DNA of 14,899 bases, from the NCBI GenBank assembly GCA_005880075.1, contig VBJT01000014.1, forward strand, positions 1-14,899, written 5' to 3'. Shown here piece by piece: positions 1-7,122 of this stretch (positions within the stretch are counted from its first letter, which is position 1; each line of letters begins with the position of its first letter). A program made the position numbers and the translations under genes. Source of the DNA: Chloroflexota bacterium. GTDB lineage: Bacteria; Chloroflexota; Dehalococcoidia; SM23-28-2; RBG-16-64-32. The notes beneath the pieces were generated by a model that worked only from the letters and a program-made list of their open reading frames with translations, had not been told where the DNA came from and searched no databases.

Positions 1-865
1 CTTTAAAGCGGCCGCGGAGATAGTCGAAGATCTCGGGGTGCTTTTCGCGGTTCATCTGCTGGGGGATGTAGTCCTCACAGCCGAGGGCCTTACAGAGCTC
101 GGACCAGAACCAGGGCTCGATGCAGCCGATGCTTAGCCACTTGCCGTCCGACGTTTCGTAGACGGCGTAGTAGGGCGCCCCACCGTTGAGCATTTCGTTA
201 CCCGGCTTGGGGACAAGTCCCGCGGCGAAGTACTGGCTCGCAGGGAATGCAAGCAGCGAGGTGACGCCGTCGCTCATCGCGATATCGATGTACTGGCCGC
301 GGCTTGTCCTCTCCCGCGCGATTACGGCGGCCAGAATAGAAAAGGCGGCGTAGAGGCCGCCGCCGGCGAAGTCAGCGATGAGGTTCATCGGGATCGCGGG
401 CGGCGAGCCAGGCGTGCCGATCATCCCGAGCGCCCCGGCGATACTGATGTAGTTAATGTCGTGCCCGACAAGGCCGGCGTAGGGACCGCTCTGACCGTAG
501 CCGCTGAGCGAGCAATAGATAATACGCGGGTTCCGGGCGCTGACCGCGTCGTAATCCACGCCGAGACGCCTCACGACGCCCGGGCGGAATCCTTCGATTA
601 CGACATCCACCTTTTCGGCCATCTTGAGGAACGCTTCACGGCCGCGCGAGTCCTTAAGGTTGAGGCCCACCGAGCGCTTGTTGCGATTGAGCGCCCAGAA
701 CGCTTGGGTCCGCTCGCTCATACCCATCTCCATCCGCCGTCCAGCGCCCGGCGCTTCTTCGACGATGATGACATCAGCACCGAGATCGCCGAGGAGCATT
801 GTGCAATAGGGGCCGGGGGCCTGACGGGTGAGGTCGAGGACGCGGATTCCTTCGAGAGGCATCAT
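1..865 (-). CDS. alpha-methylacyl-CoA racemase, CaiB/BaiF family (3' end outside window)
   Basis: The first 288 codons, read leftward, are open to the window edge. The family uses no cofactor; it epimerises 2-methylacyl-CoA thioesters or moves CoA between acids in the cytoplasm. The N-terminus (GIRVLDLT, then GDLGADVI near residue 26) is the CaiB/BaiF Rossmann start. Three catalytic positions of Mycobacterium tuberculosis MCR (His126, Asp156, Glu241) are found at H135 (in GHDINYIS), D165 (in LIADFAGGG) and E250 (in GCIEPWF). All three are shifted by exactly nine residues, so their spacing is the same. This favours racemase over a formyl- or succinyl-CoA transferase. Two ATGs in tandem (865 and 862) follow AAGGAG by 6 and 9 bases. 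About 70 C-terminal residues are probably missing, judged from MCR's length of about 360. The physiological substrate (branched-chain lipid, sterol side chain or other) cannot be told from the sequence. Confidence 0.9.
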   Translation of the reverse strand, partial: MMPLEGIRVLDLTRQAPGPYCTMLLGDLGADVIIVEEAPGAGRRMEMGMSERTQAFWALNRNKRSVGLNLKDSRGREAFLKMAEKVDVVIEGFRPGVVRRLGVDYDAVSARNPRIIYCSLSGYGQSGPYAGLVGHDINYISIAGALGMIGTPGSPPAIPMNLIADFAGGGLYAAFSILAAVIARERTSRGQYIDIAMSDGVTSLLAFPASQYFAAGLVPKPGNEMLNGGAPYYAVYETSDGKWLSIGCIEPWFWSELCKALGCEDYIPQQMNREKHPEIFDYLRGRFK

Positions 866-879
866 GGGTGGCTCCTTGA

Positions 880-900
880 GGTGTCAGGTGTCAGGTGCTA
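880..900. repeat. heptamer tandem repeat upstream of the racemase gene
   Basis: GGTGTCA occurs twice perfectly (880-886, 887-893) and a third, imperfect copy GGTGCTA follows (894-900). On the minus strand it lies in the leader between the racemase ribosome site and a possible -10 (TATCAT, complement of 904-909). No good -35 was found, so the promoter is only tentative. Whether this is a regulator site or a chance or spreading micro-repeat is not known. The rest of 866-966 shows nothing else that I can support. Confidence 0.5.
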
Positions 901-966
901 GCAATGATACGGGAAGGCGGCAGATGGAAGAAGGAAAGTGAGTCTGTTACCATTGCCCATGCGGTT

Positions 967-1042
967 GGGGCTGTAGCTCAGTTGGGAGAGCGCGACACTG
1001 GCAGTGTCGAGGTCAGGGGTTCGAGCCCCCTCAGCTCCACCA
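967..1042 (+). tRNA. tRNA-Ala (anticodon GGC)
   Basis: A complete 76-base cloverleaf with encoded CCA (1040-1042). The acceptor arm 967-973/1032-1038 is fully paired and has one wobble, G3:U70, the identity element of alanine tRNA. The D stem is GCTC/GAGC (976-979/988-991), the anticodon stem CGACA/TGTCG (993-997/1005-1009), and the T stem AGGGG/CCCCT (1015-1019/1027-1031) closes a TTCGAGC loop. The anticodon is 1000-1002 (GGC) and the discriminator base is A1039. No terminator separates it from the T-box leader that begins about 30 bases later, so tRNA and leader could be co-transcribed and then processed; no separate promoter was recognised. Confidence 0.97.
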
Positions 1043-1073
1043 GACTCAAGGAACAATAACCCAGGAGCAAGCA

Positions 1074-1349
1074 ACAAGAGGGTGTCGGCCCTTCTCGGCG
1101 CTCCTGGTACAGAAGCGGCGAAGGAGAGTAGTAGGGCCCCAGGCAGAGAGCCGGCGGTGGTGCGAGCCGGCGACGTAGGCCCGAACTCGCTTCTGAGCCT
1201 CGCCGGTGAAAGCTTGGAAGTAGCCGGTGACGGGAAAGCGCCCGTTATAGCGCCCGAGAGAGTCGCTTCGGGCAGGAAGTCCTGCATCGAACGAAATCAG
1301 GGTGGTACCGCGGAGAACGATGGCCCCTCCGTCCCTGGACGGAGGGGCC
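1074..1349 (+). promoter_or_regulatory. T-box leader, leucine-specific (CUC specifier)
   Basis: This RNA senses uncharged tRNA and controls the genes after it. The diagnostic T-box AGGGTGGTACCGCG lies at 1299-1312; its UGGU (1303-1306) can pair with the ACCA end of a tRNA with A73, as in tRNA-Leu. In Stem I, an AGUA loop-E-type stretch (1127-1130) precedes GGGCC (1134-1138), which pairs with GGCCC (1178-1182). The next bases contain CUC (1186-1188), a leucine codon followed by a purine, as expected for a specifier. The distal-arm signature lies around 1146-1172, and the conserved CCCGUUAUAG before the T-box at about 1247-1256. Leucine specificity agrees with leuS downstream. The 5' boundary is approximate. 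The lower Stem I pairing was not resolved by eye. Confidence 0.93.
1322..1349 (+). terminator. T-box attenuator terminator hairpin
   Basis: GGCCCCTCCGTC (1322-1333) is fully complementary to GACGGAGGGGCC (1338-1349), with a CCTG loop. It starts ten bases after the T-box, so the antiterminator formed with uncharged tRNA would compete with it. The following tract (GCTGCTTTG) is poor in T, so termination may be weak or factor-assisted. No ribosome site is sequestered in the stem, which argues against a purely translational mechanism. Confidence 0.8.
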
Positions 1350-1385
1350 GCTGCTTTGTCGGAGAATCGAAATGGGGAATGCGAA

Positions 1386-1943
1386 ATGAGCGCGGTTGGG
1401 CCACTACTTGCCGCATACTTCGTTTTGTCCTCGCTCGCCATCGACGTGTCAACCGGCGACGAATTCAAGATCCTCGGGCGGCTGCTCCTCGCTGGGCTTC
1501 TCGGCGGCCTGATCGGCCTCGAACGCGAGTTGCGCGGCTATCCGGCAGGCATCCGGACGATCGCCCTCGTTGCTCTCGGCTCTTGCCTGTTCACCGATAT
1601 TTCGGCGCTTCTGGGTGGTGAAGACCGGATTGCGGCACAGATCGTGACGGGCATCGGCTTCATCGGCGCAGGCGTGATCTTTCGGGAAGGTTACTCCGTA
1701 CGTGGCATCACCACGGCCGCTACGATTTGGGCGGCGGCGGCTGTAGGAATGGCAATCGGAGCCGAGCTCTACATAGTGGGTATAGCGGGCGCGATTGCCG
1801 TTTTCGCGATTCTTGAGTCTCGTCCATTAACACGCCGGATCGACGAGCTAATTCAGCGGCAGGCCCGGCAGATTGGTCCGGAGATGGAGCAGGCGATAAC
1901 GGCGAATGACGTTGAGCAGGCCGAGGAGAGAAGAGATGACTGA
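1386..1943 (+). CDS. MgtC/SapB-family membrane protein
   Basis: A 185-residue inner-membrane protein with about five hydrophobic segments. The family signature is clear: GLLGGLIGLERE (37-48) with the following GYPAGIRT, then GIGFIGAGVIF and GITTAATIWAAAAVGMAIGA. Family members include the enterobacterial virulence factor MgtC, which restrains F1Fo ATP synthase and is needed in low magnesium, but many members are uncharacterised, so the role here is open. The long cytosolic ACT-like tail of Salmonella MgtC is absent; only about 45 charged residues follow the last helix. I chose ATG 1386 because an earlier in-frame GTG (1302) lies inside the T-box and attenuator. It is the first gene of the T-box operon and overlaps leuS by 8 bases (1936-1943), which implies translational coupling. 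Confidence 0.9.
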   Translation: MSAVGPLLAAYFVLSSLAIDVSTGDEFKILGRLLLAGLLGGLIGLERELRGYPAGIRTIALVALGSCLFTDISALLGGEDRIAAQIVTGIGFIGAGVIFREGYSVRGITTAATIWAAAAVGMAIGAELYIVGIAGAIAVFAILESRPLTRRIDELIQRQARQIGPEMEQAITANDVEQAEERRDD

Positions 1944-4413
1944 GGCAAAGAGTGCGCGGAATGCGGCAGCCGAACGTTACCGGCCGCAGGCGATCGAGAA
2001 GAAGTGGCAACAGAAATGGCTGGCGGATGGCCTGTACGATACGGACCTCAACGCCGAGCAAAGGTTCTACCTGCTGACGATGCTGCCTTATACATCGGGT
2101 GACCTCCACGTGGGACACTGGTACCCGATGGCGCCTTCGGACGCGGTTGCGCGGTATCACCGCATGCGCGGATACGAGGTCTTCTATCCGATTGGGTTCG
2201 ACGCGTTCGGTCTACCGGCCGAAAACGCAGCCATCAAGCAGGGAATCCACCCGCACAAGTGGACCTACGCCAACATCGACCGCATGCGCCGACAGTTGAA
2301 GTCGATCGGCGCCATGTTCGACTGGAACAGCGAGGTGATAACGAGCGACCCCGAGTACTACCGCTGGAACCAGTGGTTCTTCCTCAAGTTCTTTGAGAAA
2401 GGCCTCGCCTACCGCGCGATGGCACCGGTGAACTGGTGCCCGTCGTGCCAGACAGTGCTAGCAAATGAGCAGGTGCTCCCGAACGGTACGTGCGAGCGCT
2501 GCGGAACGCCGGTGGTTCATCGCGACCTCGAACAGTGGTTTCTGAAGACGACCGCTTATGCCGAGGAGTTGCTTGACTTCTCGAAGATGGACTGGCCCGC
2601 ACAGATCACGACGATGCAGCGGAACTGGATCGGGCGATCAGACGGCGTCAAGGTGGCATTCGCGCTGGACACGCCGGGCGTCCAGCAGAAAGAGATTCCG
2701 GTCTTCACAACCCGTCCGGACACGATCTTCGGCGTGACTTTCATGGTCCTGGCACCCGAGCACCCGCTCGTGCCGCAGATCACCACAGCGGATAGAGAAG
2801 CAGAGGTCGAGGCGTACGTCGAGCGGGCGAGGAAGCAGACAGAGATCGAGCGGCTGAGCATAGAGCGCGAAAAGACCGGCGTCTTCACCGGCGGATTCTG
2901 CCGGAACCTGCTTTCGGGTGAGGACGTTCCTATCTGGATCGCCGACTACGCGCTTCTCTGGTACGGGACAGGCGCAGTGATGGGCGTCCCTGCCCACGAC
3001 CAGCGTGACTACGAGTTCGCGAAGAAATACGGCTTGCCAATCCCGGTCGTTATCGCCCCGCCTGACTGGGACGGCGGTCAGCTCCAGCAATCCCACGTTG
3101 GACCTGGAACGATGGTCAACTCCGGCCAGTTCGACGGTCTCAGGAATGAGGAAGGAAAGCGGGCAATCGCCGAGTTCATCGAGGAGAAGGGCTGGGGCAA
3201 ACGGACCGTAAGCTACCGTCTGCGGGACTATCTCATTTCCCGTCAGCGCTACTGGGGGACTCCCATCCCGATGGTTCATTGCCCAAAGGACGGGATCGTG
3301 CCGGTGCCTGAGGACCAGCTTCCGGTGCTGCTCCCGAAGGACGCCGAGTTCAAGCCCACCGGTGATTCACCGCTGGCGAGGCACGAGGCGTTTGTCAACA
3401 CGACGTGTCCAAAGTGCGGCGGGCCGGCGAAGCGCGAGACGGACACGATGGACACGTTCATGGACTCCAACTGGTACTTCATCCGCTATCTCAGTCCGCA
3501 TTACGACCGAGGGCCCGTAGACCCGGAGCTGGCAAGACGGTGGCTGCCGGTGGACCAATACACGGGCGGCGCCGAACACGCTGTTATGCACCTGCTCTAC
3601 GCGCGCTTCTTCTGGAAAGCGATCCGGGACATGGGCCTGGTGGAAGGCGCTGAGCCATTCCTTCGATTGTTCAACCAGGGCCAGATCCTGGGCCCAGACG
3701 GCCAGCGCATGTCAAAGTCGCGCGGCAATGTGGTCGCGCCCGACGAGCAGGTGGAGCACTACGGAGCAGACGCTTTCCGGCTCTATCTGATGTTCATCGG
3801 GCCGTGGGATCAGGGCGGGCCCTTCGGCCTCGAGGGGATCTCCGGGATCGAGCGCTGGTTGAACCGCGTCTGGAATCTGGTGCAGAGCGAACCGTCGTTC
3901 GCCGAGGATTCATCGCCGGAGCTTCGGCACATTATCCATAAAACGATCCGGAGGGTTACAGAGGATATCGAGCATTTCCGGTTCAACACACTAATCGCCG
4001 CCCTGATGGAGATGACCAACGAGATGACCGATTTGAGAGACAGCGGGCGGGTTGAGCGCCAAGCTTGGAGCGAGGCTGTCGAGTGCCTGCTGTTGATGCT
4101 GGCGCCGCTCGCGCCTCACATCGCGGAAGAACTGTGGGAGCGCACGGACCGGCCATATAGCGTTCATGCACAAATGTGGCCCCTATGGGACGACGGCTTG
4201 GCACGAGAGGAGCAACTGACCCTGGTGGTGCAGGTGAACGGCAAAGTGCGAGATAGGATCGAGGTTCCCGCCGGCATCGAGGAGGCTCGCGCGAAAGAGC
4301 TGGCTCTGGCGAGTCCTTCCGTGCGGAAGCATCTGGATAGCGCCAATATTCAGCGTGTGGTTTATGTGCCGGGCAAGCTCGTTAATTTTGTTGTGGACGC
4401 AAGTTCTGGGTGA
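1936..4413 (+). CDS. leuS: leucyl-tRNA synthetase
   Basis: An 825-residue class Ia synthetase, normal length for bacterial LeuRS, that charges tRNA-Leu in the cytoplasm. The HIGH motif is HVGH (58-61), and the KMSKS loop is RMSKS (591-595), a common variant. The CP1 editing domain has the threonine-rich TTRPDT (258-263) and the conserved HDQRD (354-358), so proofreading should be intact. A Cys4 zinc knuckle (CPSC...CERC) lies before the editing insert and another CxxC pair (CPKC) before the catalytic core resumes. DYLISRQRYWGTPIP is typical of LeuRS. The C-terminus (VVQVNGKVRDRIEVPA) is the tRNA-binding extension. ATG 1936 follows GAGGAGAG; the further ATG-free upstream extension would lie inside mgtC. 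Regulated by the upstream leucine T-box. Confidence 0.98.
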   Translation: MTEAKSARNAAAERYRPQAIEKKWQQKWLADGLYDTDLNAEQRFYLLTMLPYTSGDLHVGHWYPMAPSDAVARYHRMRGYEVFYPIGFDAFGLPAENAAIKQGIHPHKWTYANIDRMRRQLKSIGAMFDWNSEVITSDPEYYRWNQWFFLKFFEKGLAYRAMAPVNWCPSCQTVLANEQVLPNGTCERCGTPVVHRDLEQWFLKTTAYAEELLDFSKMDWPAQITTMQRNWIGRSDGVKVAFALDTPGVQQKEIPVFTTRPDTIFGVTFMVLAPEHPLVPQITTADREAEVEAYVERARKQTEIERLSIEREKTGVFTGGFCRNLLSGEDVPIWIADYALLWYGTGAVMGVPAHDQRDYEFAKKYGLPIPVVIAPPDWDGGQLQQSHVGPGTMVNSGQFDGLRNEEGKRAIAEFIEEKGWGKRTVSYRLRDYLISRQRYWGTPIPMVHCPKDGIVPVPEDQLPVLLPKDAEFKPTGDSPLARHEAFVNTTCPKCGGPAKRETDTMDTFMDSNWYFIRYLSPHYDRGPVDPELARRWLPVDQYTGGAEHAVMHLLYARFFWKAIRDMGLVEGAEPFLRLFNQGQILGPDGQRMSKSRGNVVAPDEQVEHYGADAFRLYLMFIGPWDQGGPFGLEGISGIERWLNRVWNLVQSEPSFAEDSSPELRHIIHKTIRRVTEDIEHFRFNTLIAALMEMTNEMTDLRDSGRVERQAWSEAVECLLLMLAPLAPHIAEELWERTDRPYSVHAQMWPLWDDGLAREEQLTLVVQVNGKVRDRIEVPAGIEEARAKELALASPSVRKHLDSANIQRVVYVPGKLVNFVVDASSG

Positions 4414-4516
4414 TGCATTGCAGGTAAGCCCCTCTCCACTTCCCGGCGAATCCGTAATGACTCCGTAAGGTAAGGTCGCGCGGGGATCCGTAATCCGTCG
4501 GGTAAACTGGTTCCCG
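4414..4516. other. leuS downstream spacer with a short direct repeat
   Basis: ATCCGTAAT occurs at 4450-4458 and again at 4486-4494 (36 bases apart). No convincing intrinsic terminator was seen after leuS, so transcription may continue into the next genes. No other feature could be supported. Confidence 0.35.
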
Positions 4517-4708
4517 ATGACGGAGCAGCCCGTCTGGACGGAGACGGACTCCCGTGATTTCCTGGAGCTCGCGGAAATCGCGGTCCCGGCGCGTAATGAG
4601 CAATCGCGCCTGCTACTCCATCTCATCCCGCCCAAGCGCGCCGGGTTCTCGCTGATGCAGTGCGTCTGGCTGCCTGCCGGCCACGCGATCTACGAAGGAG
4701 ATCGCTAG
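4517..4708 (+). pseudogene. short ORF resembling the N-terminus of a SAM-dependent methyltransferase
   Basis: 63 codons. The stretch FLELAEIAVPARNEQ followed by LLLHLIPP resembles the helical lead-in found before the glycine-rich SAM-binding loop in some class I methyltransferases, recognised from memory. No glycine-rich loop or later motif follows in any frame; the ORF stops two bases before the next start codon. It therefore looks like a remnant rather than an active enzyme. There is no clear Shine-Dalgarno sequence before ATG 4517. It could instead be an unrelated small protein whose translation feeds ribosomes to the next gene, whose ribosome site (AAGGAG, 4695-4700) lies inside its last codons. 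Confidence 0.4.
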
Positions 4709-4710
4709 AC

Positions 4711-5205
4711 ATGCCCGCGACGTCAGCCTCACGCCTGATCATGGCGCCGCAAAGGGAGATCTGGGGACTTCTCTCGGATATCGGGAACGCTCGGCGATGG
4801 AACGCCGCCTGGTCAAGCGTTGAATATGTATCGAAGCAAACGCACGGCCCCGATACGGAGTTCCTGGCCCGCACTGACGAGGGCAAGGCATTCCAGTTTG
4901 TGATCTCTGCCTGGGTCGCTCCCGAATATATTGAATTCACGCCGGTACGTGATGAAACGGAGCGATACGGTATAACGCTCGAATCCCAGGCGTTCCGCCT
5001 CCAGCCGGAGGGCGAAGAGGCGACACGGGTTGAGCTGATCGCAAGGGCATCGACCCACGGGATCCGGGGTTGGGTTCTCGGGCTGCTGTTCTGGCGTGGG
5101 TATCAAAAGCAGGGCCTGAATGCAGCGCTGGAAAGGTTGGAAGCCGCGTTCCCGTCCAAAGAATTGGACGGACCGCGCGAAGAAGCGACGCCTGCCACGG
5201 ACTGA
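4711..5205 (+). CDS. SRPBCC (START/Bet v1-like) family protein
   Basis: A 164-residue single-domain protein. The beginning (SRLIMAPQREIWGLLSDIG, then RRWNAAW) is the usual opening of polyketide cyclase/dehydrase-like SRPBCC proteins: a first strand, then a short helix with the conserved W. Alternating strands follow, and a C-terminal helix (about residues 115-150) that in this fold covers a hydrophobic pocket. Such proteins bind or act on lipids and small hydrophobic ligands; the ligand is unknown here. No signal peptide was seen. ATG 4711 is chosen because AAGGAG sits 10 bases upstream; a longer start at 4660 would read through the preceding ORF. It is followed after a single base by the peptidase gene, so the two are probably translationally coupled. 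Confidence 0.82.
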   Translation: MPATSASRLIMAPQREIWGLLSDIGNARRWNAAWSSVEYVSKQTHGPDTEFLARTDEGKAFQFVISAWVAPEYIEFTPVRDETERYGITLESQAFRLQPEGEEATRVELIARASTHGIRGWVLGLLFWRGYQKQGLNAALERLEAAFPSKELDGPREEATPATD

Positions 5206-5206
5206 T

Positions 5207-6892
5207 ATGCGTAGCATGCGTTGGTTGGCATTCCCAATAGTTGCCATCACGTCATTGCTCGCTCTAAGACCGGCGGCCCCCACTGCAGCAGAGGACGCGG
5301 TGCACATCAAATCGCACGTCTCGTACGACGTGCGGCCAGGCCAGGAGCCGGTGCGGGTCCTCTGGGATGTTACTTTCGAGAACAACGATCCCCAGACAAG
5401 CGCTTACGGGGACGATACAGTGGTCTTCTACGAAAACCTGACGATTCCCGTATTGCGCGGCGCCTCTGCGGTCTCGGCGACGTCCTCTTCAGGAGAGCCG
5501 CTGGCTGTCAGTCTCGGCGAGCCAGGGCGCAGCGCGACCGTTTCAGCTTATGTTTCGTTCGATCGGGCCGTCTTCTACGGCGAAAGCTACAGTTTTAGCC
5601 TGAGCTACGAACTCGCTGACGTGCGTGCGCCTTCGCTGCTCGTTACCCCCTCATACGTTTATTTGCCCGTGATCGCAGGAGGCGACGAGTCCACGGTGAC
5701 CGTGTCGTCGCCCGCTTCCAATGAATGGAACGTGACGCTTGAAGCTGGCCAATGCCCTCAAAATGGAACGACCTTCACCTGTTCCGGCGCCGACGCGGCT
5801 TTCCTCGCCGCCGTGCTCGAAGTCAGCCGGCCGGATGCAACCGCAAGTTTTGCGTTCGACGTGCCGGTGGGGCCAAAAAACATCTCGGTGACCATGAGCT
5901 ACTTTCAGGGAGAGGGTGGCGCAGCGCAACACTTGAAGGATTTGGTAACGACAGCCCTTCCGCTCATTCAGGATCTCTACGGATTTCCATACCCCGGACC
6001 CACAAACGTACGGGTCGCCCAAGGAGGGCAGCGAGCCGTGCTCGGATATGAAGGAATCACTTCGTGCGGCCAAGCTGCGAACTGCAGCGTGATTGTCTCA
6101 CCCGCCGCGGATGATATTACCGTGCTTCACGAGCTGGCCCACCTCTGGTCGGGTATTTATGGACGGCGATGGCTTTCGGAAGGCTTTGCGCAGCTCATCG
6201 CTGAGGAAGCGGCGGGTGCGTTGCCTGCGGGCCTCGTGCAGAGCCAGCCTGCTGAGAAACAGCCTGCGGGTACGGACCTGCGGCTGGACGAATGGGGAGA
6301 GGTCTCATCTCTCATTGGCGCGAACGAGTCGGCTCTGAACGTCGAGAACGCCGGCTACGATCGCTCGCTGCGCTTTCTCCATCTTCTCCAAGCCGAAGTG
6401 GGCGGCGGCGCGCTCCGCCAGGCAAATGCGGCGCTCGCAGCTTCCGGAACGCCCGCCGATAGTAAGCGGTATTTAGACCTAGTCGAAAAGCTCGGCGGGA
6501 AGCGCGTGGACAATCTCTTCGCAGAGTGGGTTTTTCCGCCTTCCATCGAGCCTGCGTTAACGAAACGCCGCCAAGCGCAGCAGCGTCTGGAGGACCTACT
6601 CGCGCGAGCCGCAAATAAAGACCTATCTAACGATGTTCGTGACAGCATACAAGCGAACATCGACGCTTGGCGCTTTGACGACGCGATTGCTACGACAAGT
6701 GAGGCACAATCGAAACTCGCCGGCTATGACGACCTCAAAGAAGCAGTGTCAAACTTAACCCATGACGCTGAAGCCCAGGGCCTCTCGGACGCCGAATGCT
6801 GGCGGAAGCCGGTCAGGCGATCGAGGCATATGCTTCGTCCCGCGGGCTGGTGGACGCCAGGCGTGATCTTTGGAGGCGGCTCGGCCTCGTAG
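5207..6892 (+). CDS. secreted M1-like (gluzincin) zinc metallopeptidase, C-terminus frameshifted
   Basis: 561 codons as read. An N-terminal signal peptide is clear (MRSMRW, hydrophobic residues about 6-20, then AAPTAAEDA), so the domain should be exported. A beta-rich region follows, then the zinc site HELAH (308-312) with WLSEGF; E325 would be the third zinc ligand. This is the HExxH...E arrangement of M1/M61-type peptidases, but only 12 residues separate H312 and E325, against 18 in classical M1 enzymes. The upstream exopeptidase GAMEN motif was not identified, so the activity is uncertain. The last roughly 32 residues (rich in R and W) look out of frame: the natural continuation is in another frame from about 6796. 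ATG 5207 starts one base after the preceding stop. Confidence 0.8.
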   Translation: MRSMRWLAFPIVAITSLLALRPAAPTAAEDAVHIKSHVSYDVRPGQEPVRVLWDVTFENNDPQTSAYGDDTVVFYENLTIPVLRGASAVSATSSSGEPLAVSLGEPGRSATVSAYVSFDRAVFYGESYSFSLSYELADVRAPSLLVTPSYVYLPVIAGGDESTVTVSSPASNEWNVTLEAGQCPQNGTTFTCSGADAAFLAAVLEVSRPDATASFAFDVPVGPKNISVTMSYFQGEGGAAQHLKDLVTTALPLIQDLYGFPYPGPTNVRVAQGGQRAVLGYEGITSCGQAANCSVIVSPAADDITVLHELAHLWSGIYGRRWLSEGFAQLIAEEAAGALPAGLVQSQPAEKQPAGTDLRLDEWGEVSSLIGANESALNVENAGYDRSLRFLHLLQAEVGGGALRQANAALAASGTPADSKRYLDLVEKLGGKRVDNLFAEWVFPPSIEPALTKRRQAQQRLEDLLARAANKDLSNDVRDSIQANIDAWRFDDAIATTSEAQSKLAGYDDLKEAVSNLTHDAEAQGLSDAECWRKPVRRSRHMLRPAGWWTPGVIFGGGSAS

Positions 6893-7122
6893 ACGCCGAT
6901 CCGCATATTGATTTGACCCATGCGTCGCAAGCATTCGCAAGGGGCGACTTCCGTGCCGCGCTAGATCACGCTAATCAGGCAGCCAACAAGGCCGAGAATG
7001 CTTCTGGCATGGCGTTCCGCAAGGCGCTTGTCCTGTCCCTTGTCCTCGCAATTTGCGCTGGAGGCATTTCCGCAGCTGTTTGGATTTCCCGGAGGCGCCA
7101 GGACCGATTCTCGTTACTCTAG
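6796..7122 (+). pseudogene. displaced C-terminal part of the peptidase (membrane anchor)
   Basis: These 108 codons lie one frame back from the peptidase and overlap its end. They give a helical, alanine-rich stretch (LAEAGQAIEAYASSRGLVDA) that continues the peptidase's helical region smoothly, then a transmembrane helix (ALVLSLVLAICAGGISAAV, about 76-95) and a positively charged tail (SRRRQDR). This is the pattern of a C-terminal membrane anchor, matching the exported peptidase. The frame has high G/C in third positions, as its neighbours do, whereas the peptidase frame beyond 6796 does not read like protein. A one-base loss near 6772-6800, either real or a sequence error, explains it. A separate gene starting at ATG 6796 is less likely: no ribosome site was seen. 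Confidence 0.7.

Noticed and set aside
461..901. A 146-codon plus-strand ORF
   Set aside because: Antisense to the racemase gene, whose protein and catalytic residues are clear.
1302..1385. In-frame GTG at 1302 as the start of the MgtC-like gene
   Set aside because: It lies inside the T-box and attenuator hairpin; MgtC-like sequence begins only after ATG 1386.
1004..1621. A 205-codon plus-strand ORF
   Set aside because: It runs through the tRNA, the T-box and out of frame into mgtC; its arginine/proline-rich product is a high-GC artefact.
2638..3279. A 213-codon minus-strand ORF inside leuS
   Set aside because: Antisense to the LeuRS editing domain; no recognisable protein features.
4450..4494. 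ATCCGTAAT pair as an attachment site
   Set aside because: Only nine bases, 36 apart, with no integrase or mobile gene nearby.
4813..5385. A 190-codon minus-strand ORF
   Set aside because: Antisense to the SRPBCC gene and the signal-peptide start of the peptidase, which are well supported on the plus strand.
6780..6800. Programmed -1 frameshift between peptidase and anchor
   Set aside because: No X-XXY-YYZ slippery heptamer or following stable stem was visible; a simple one-base loss is more likely.
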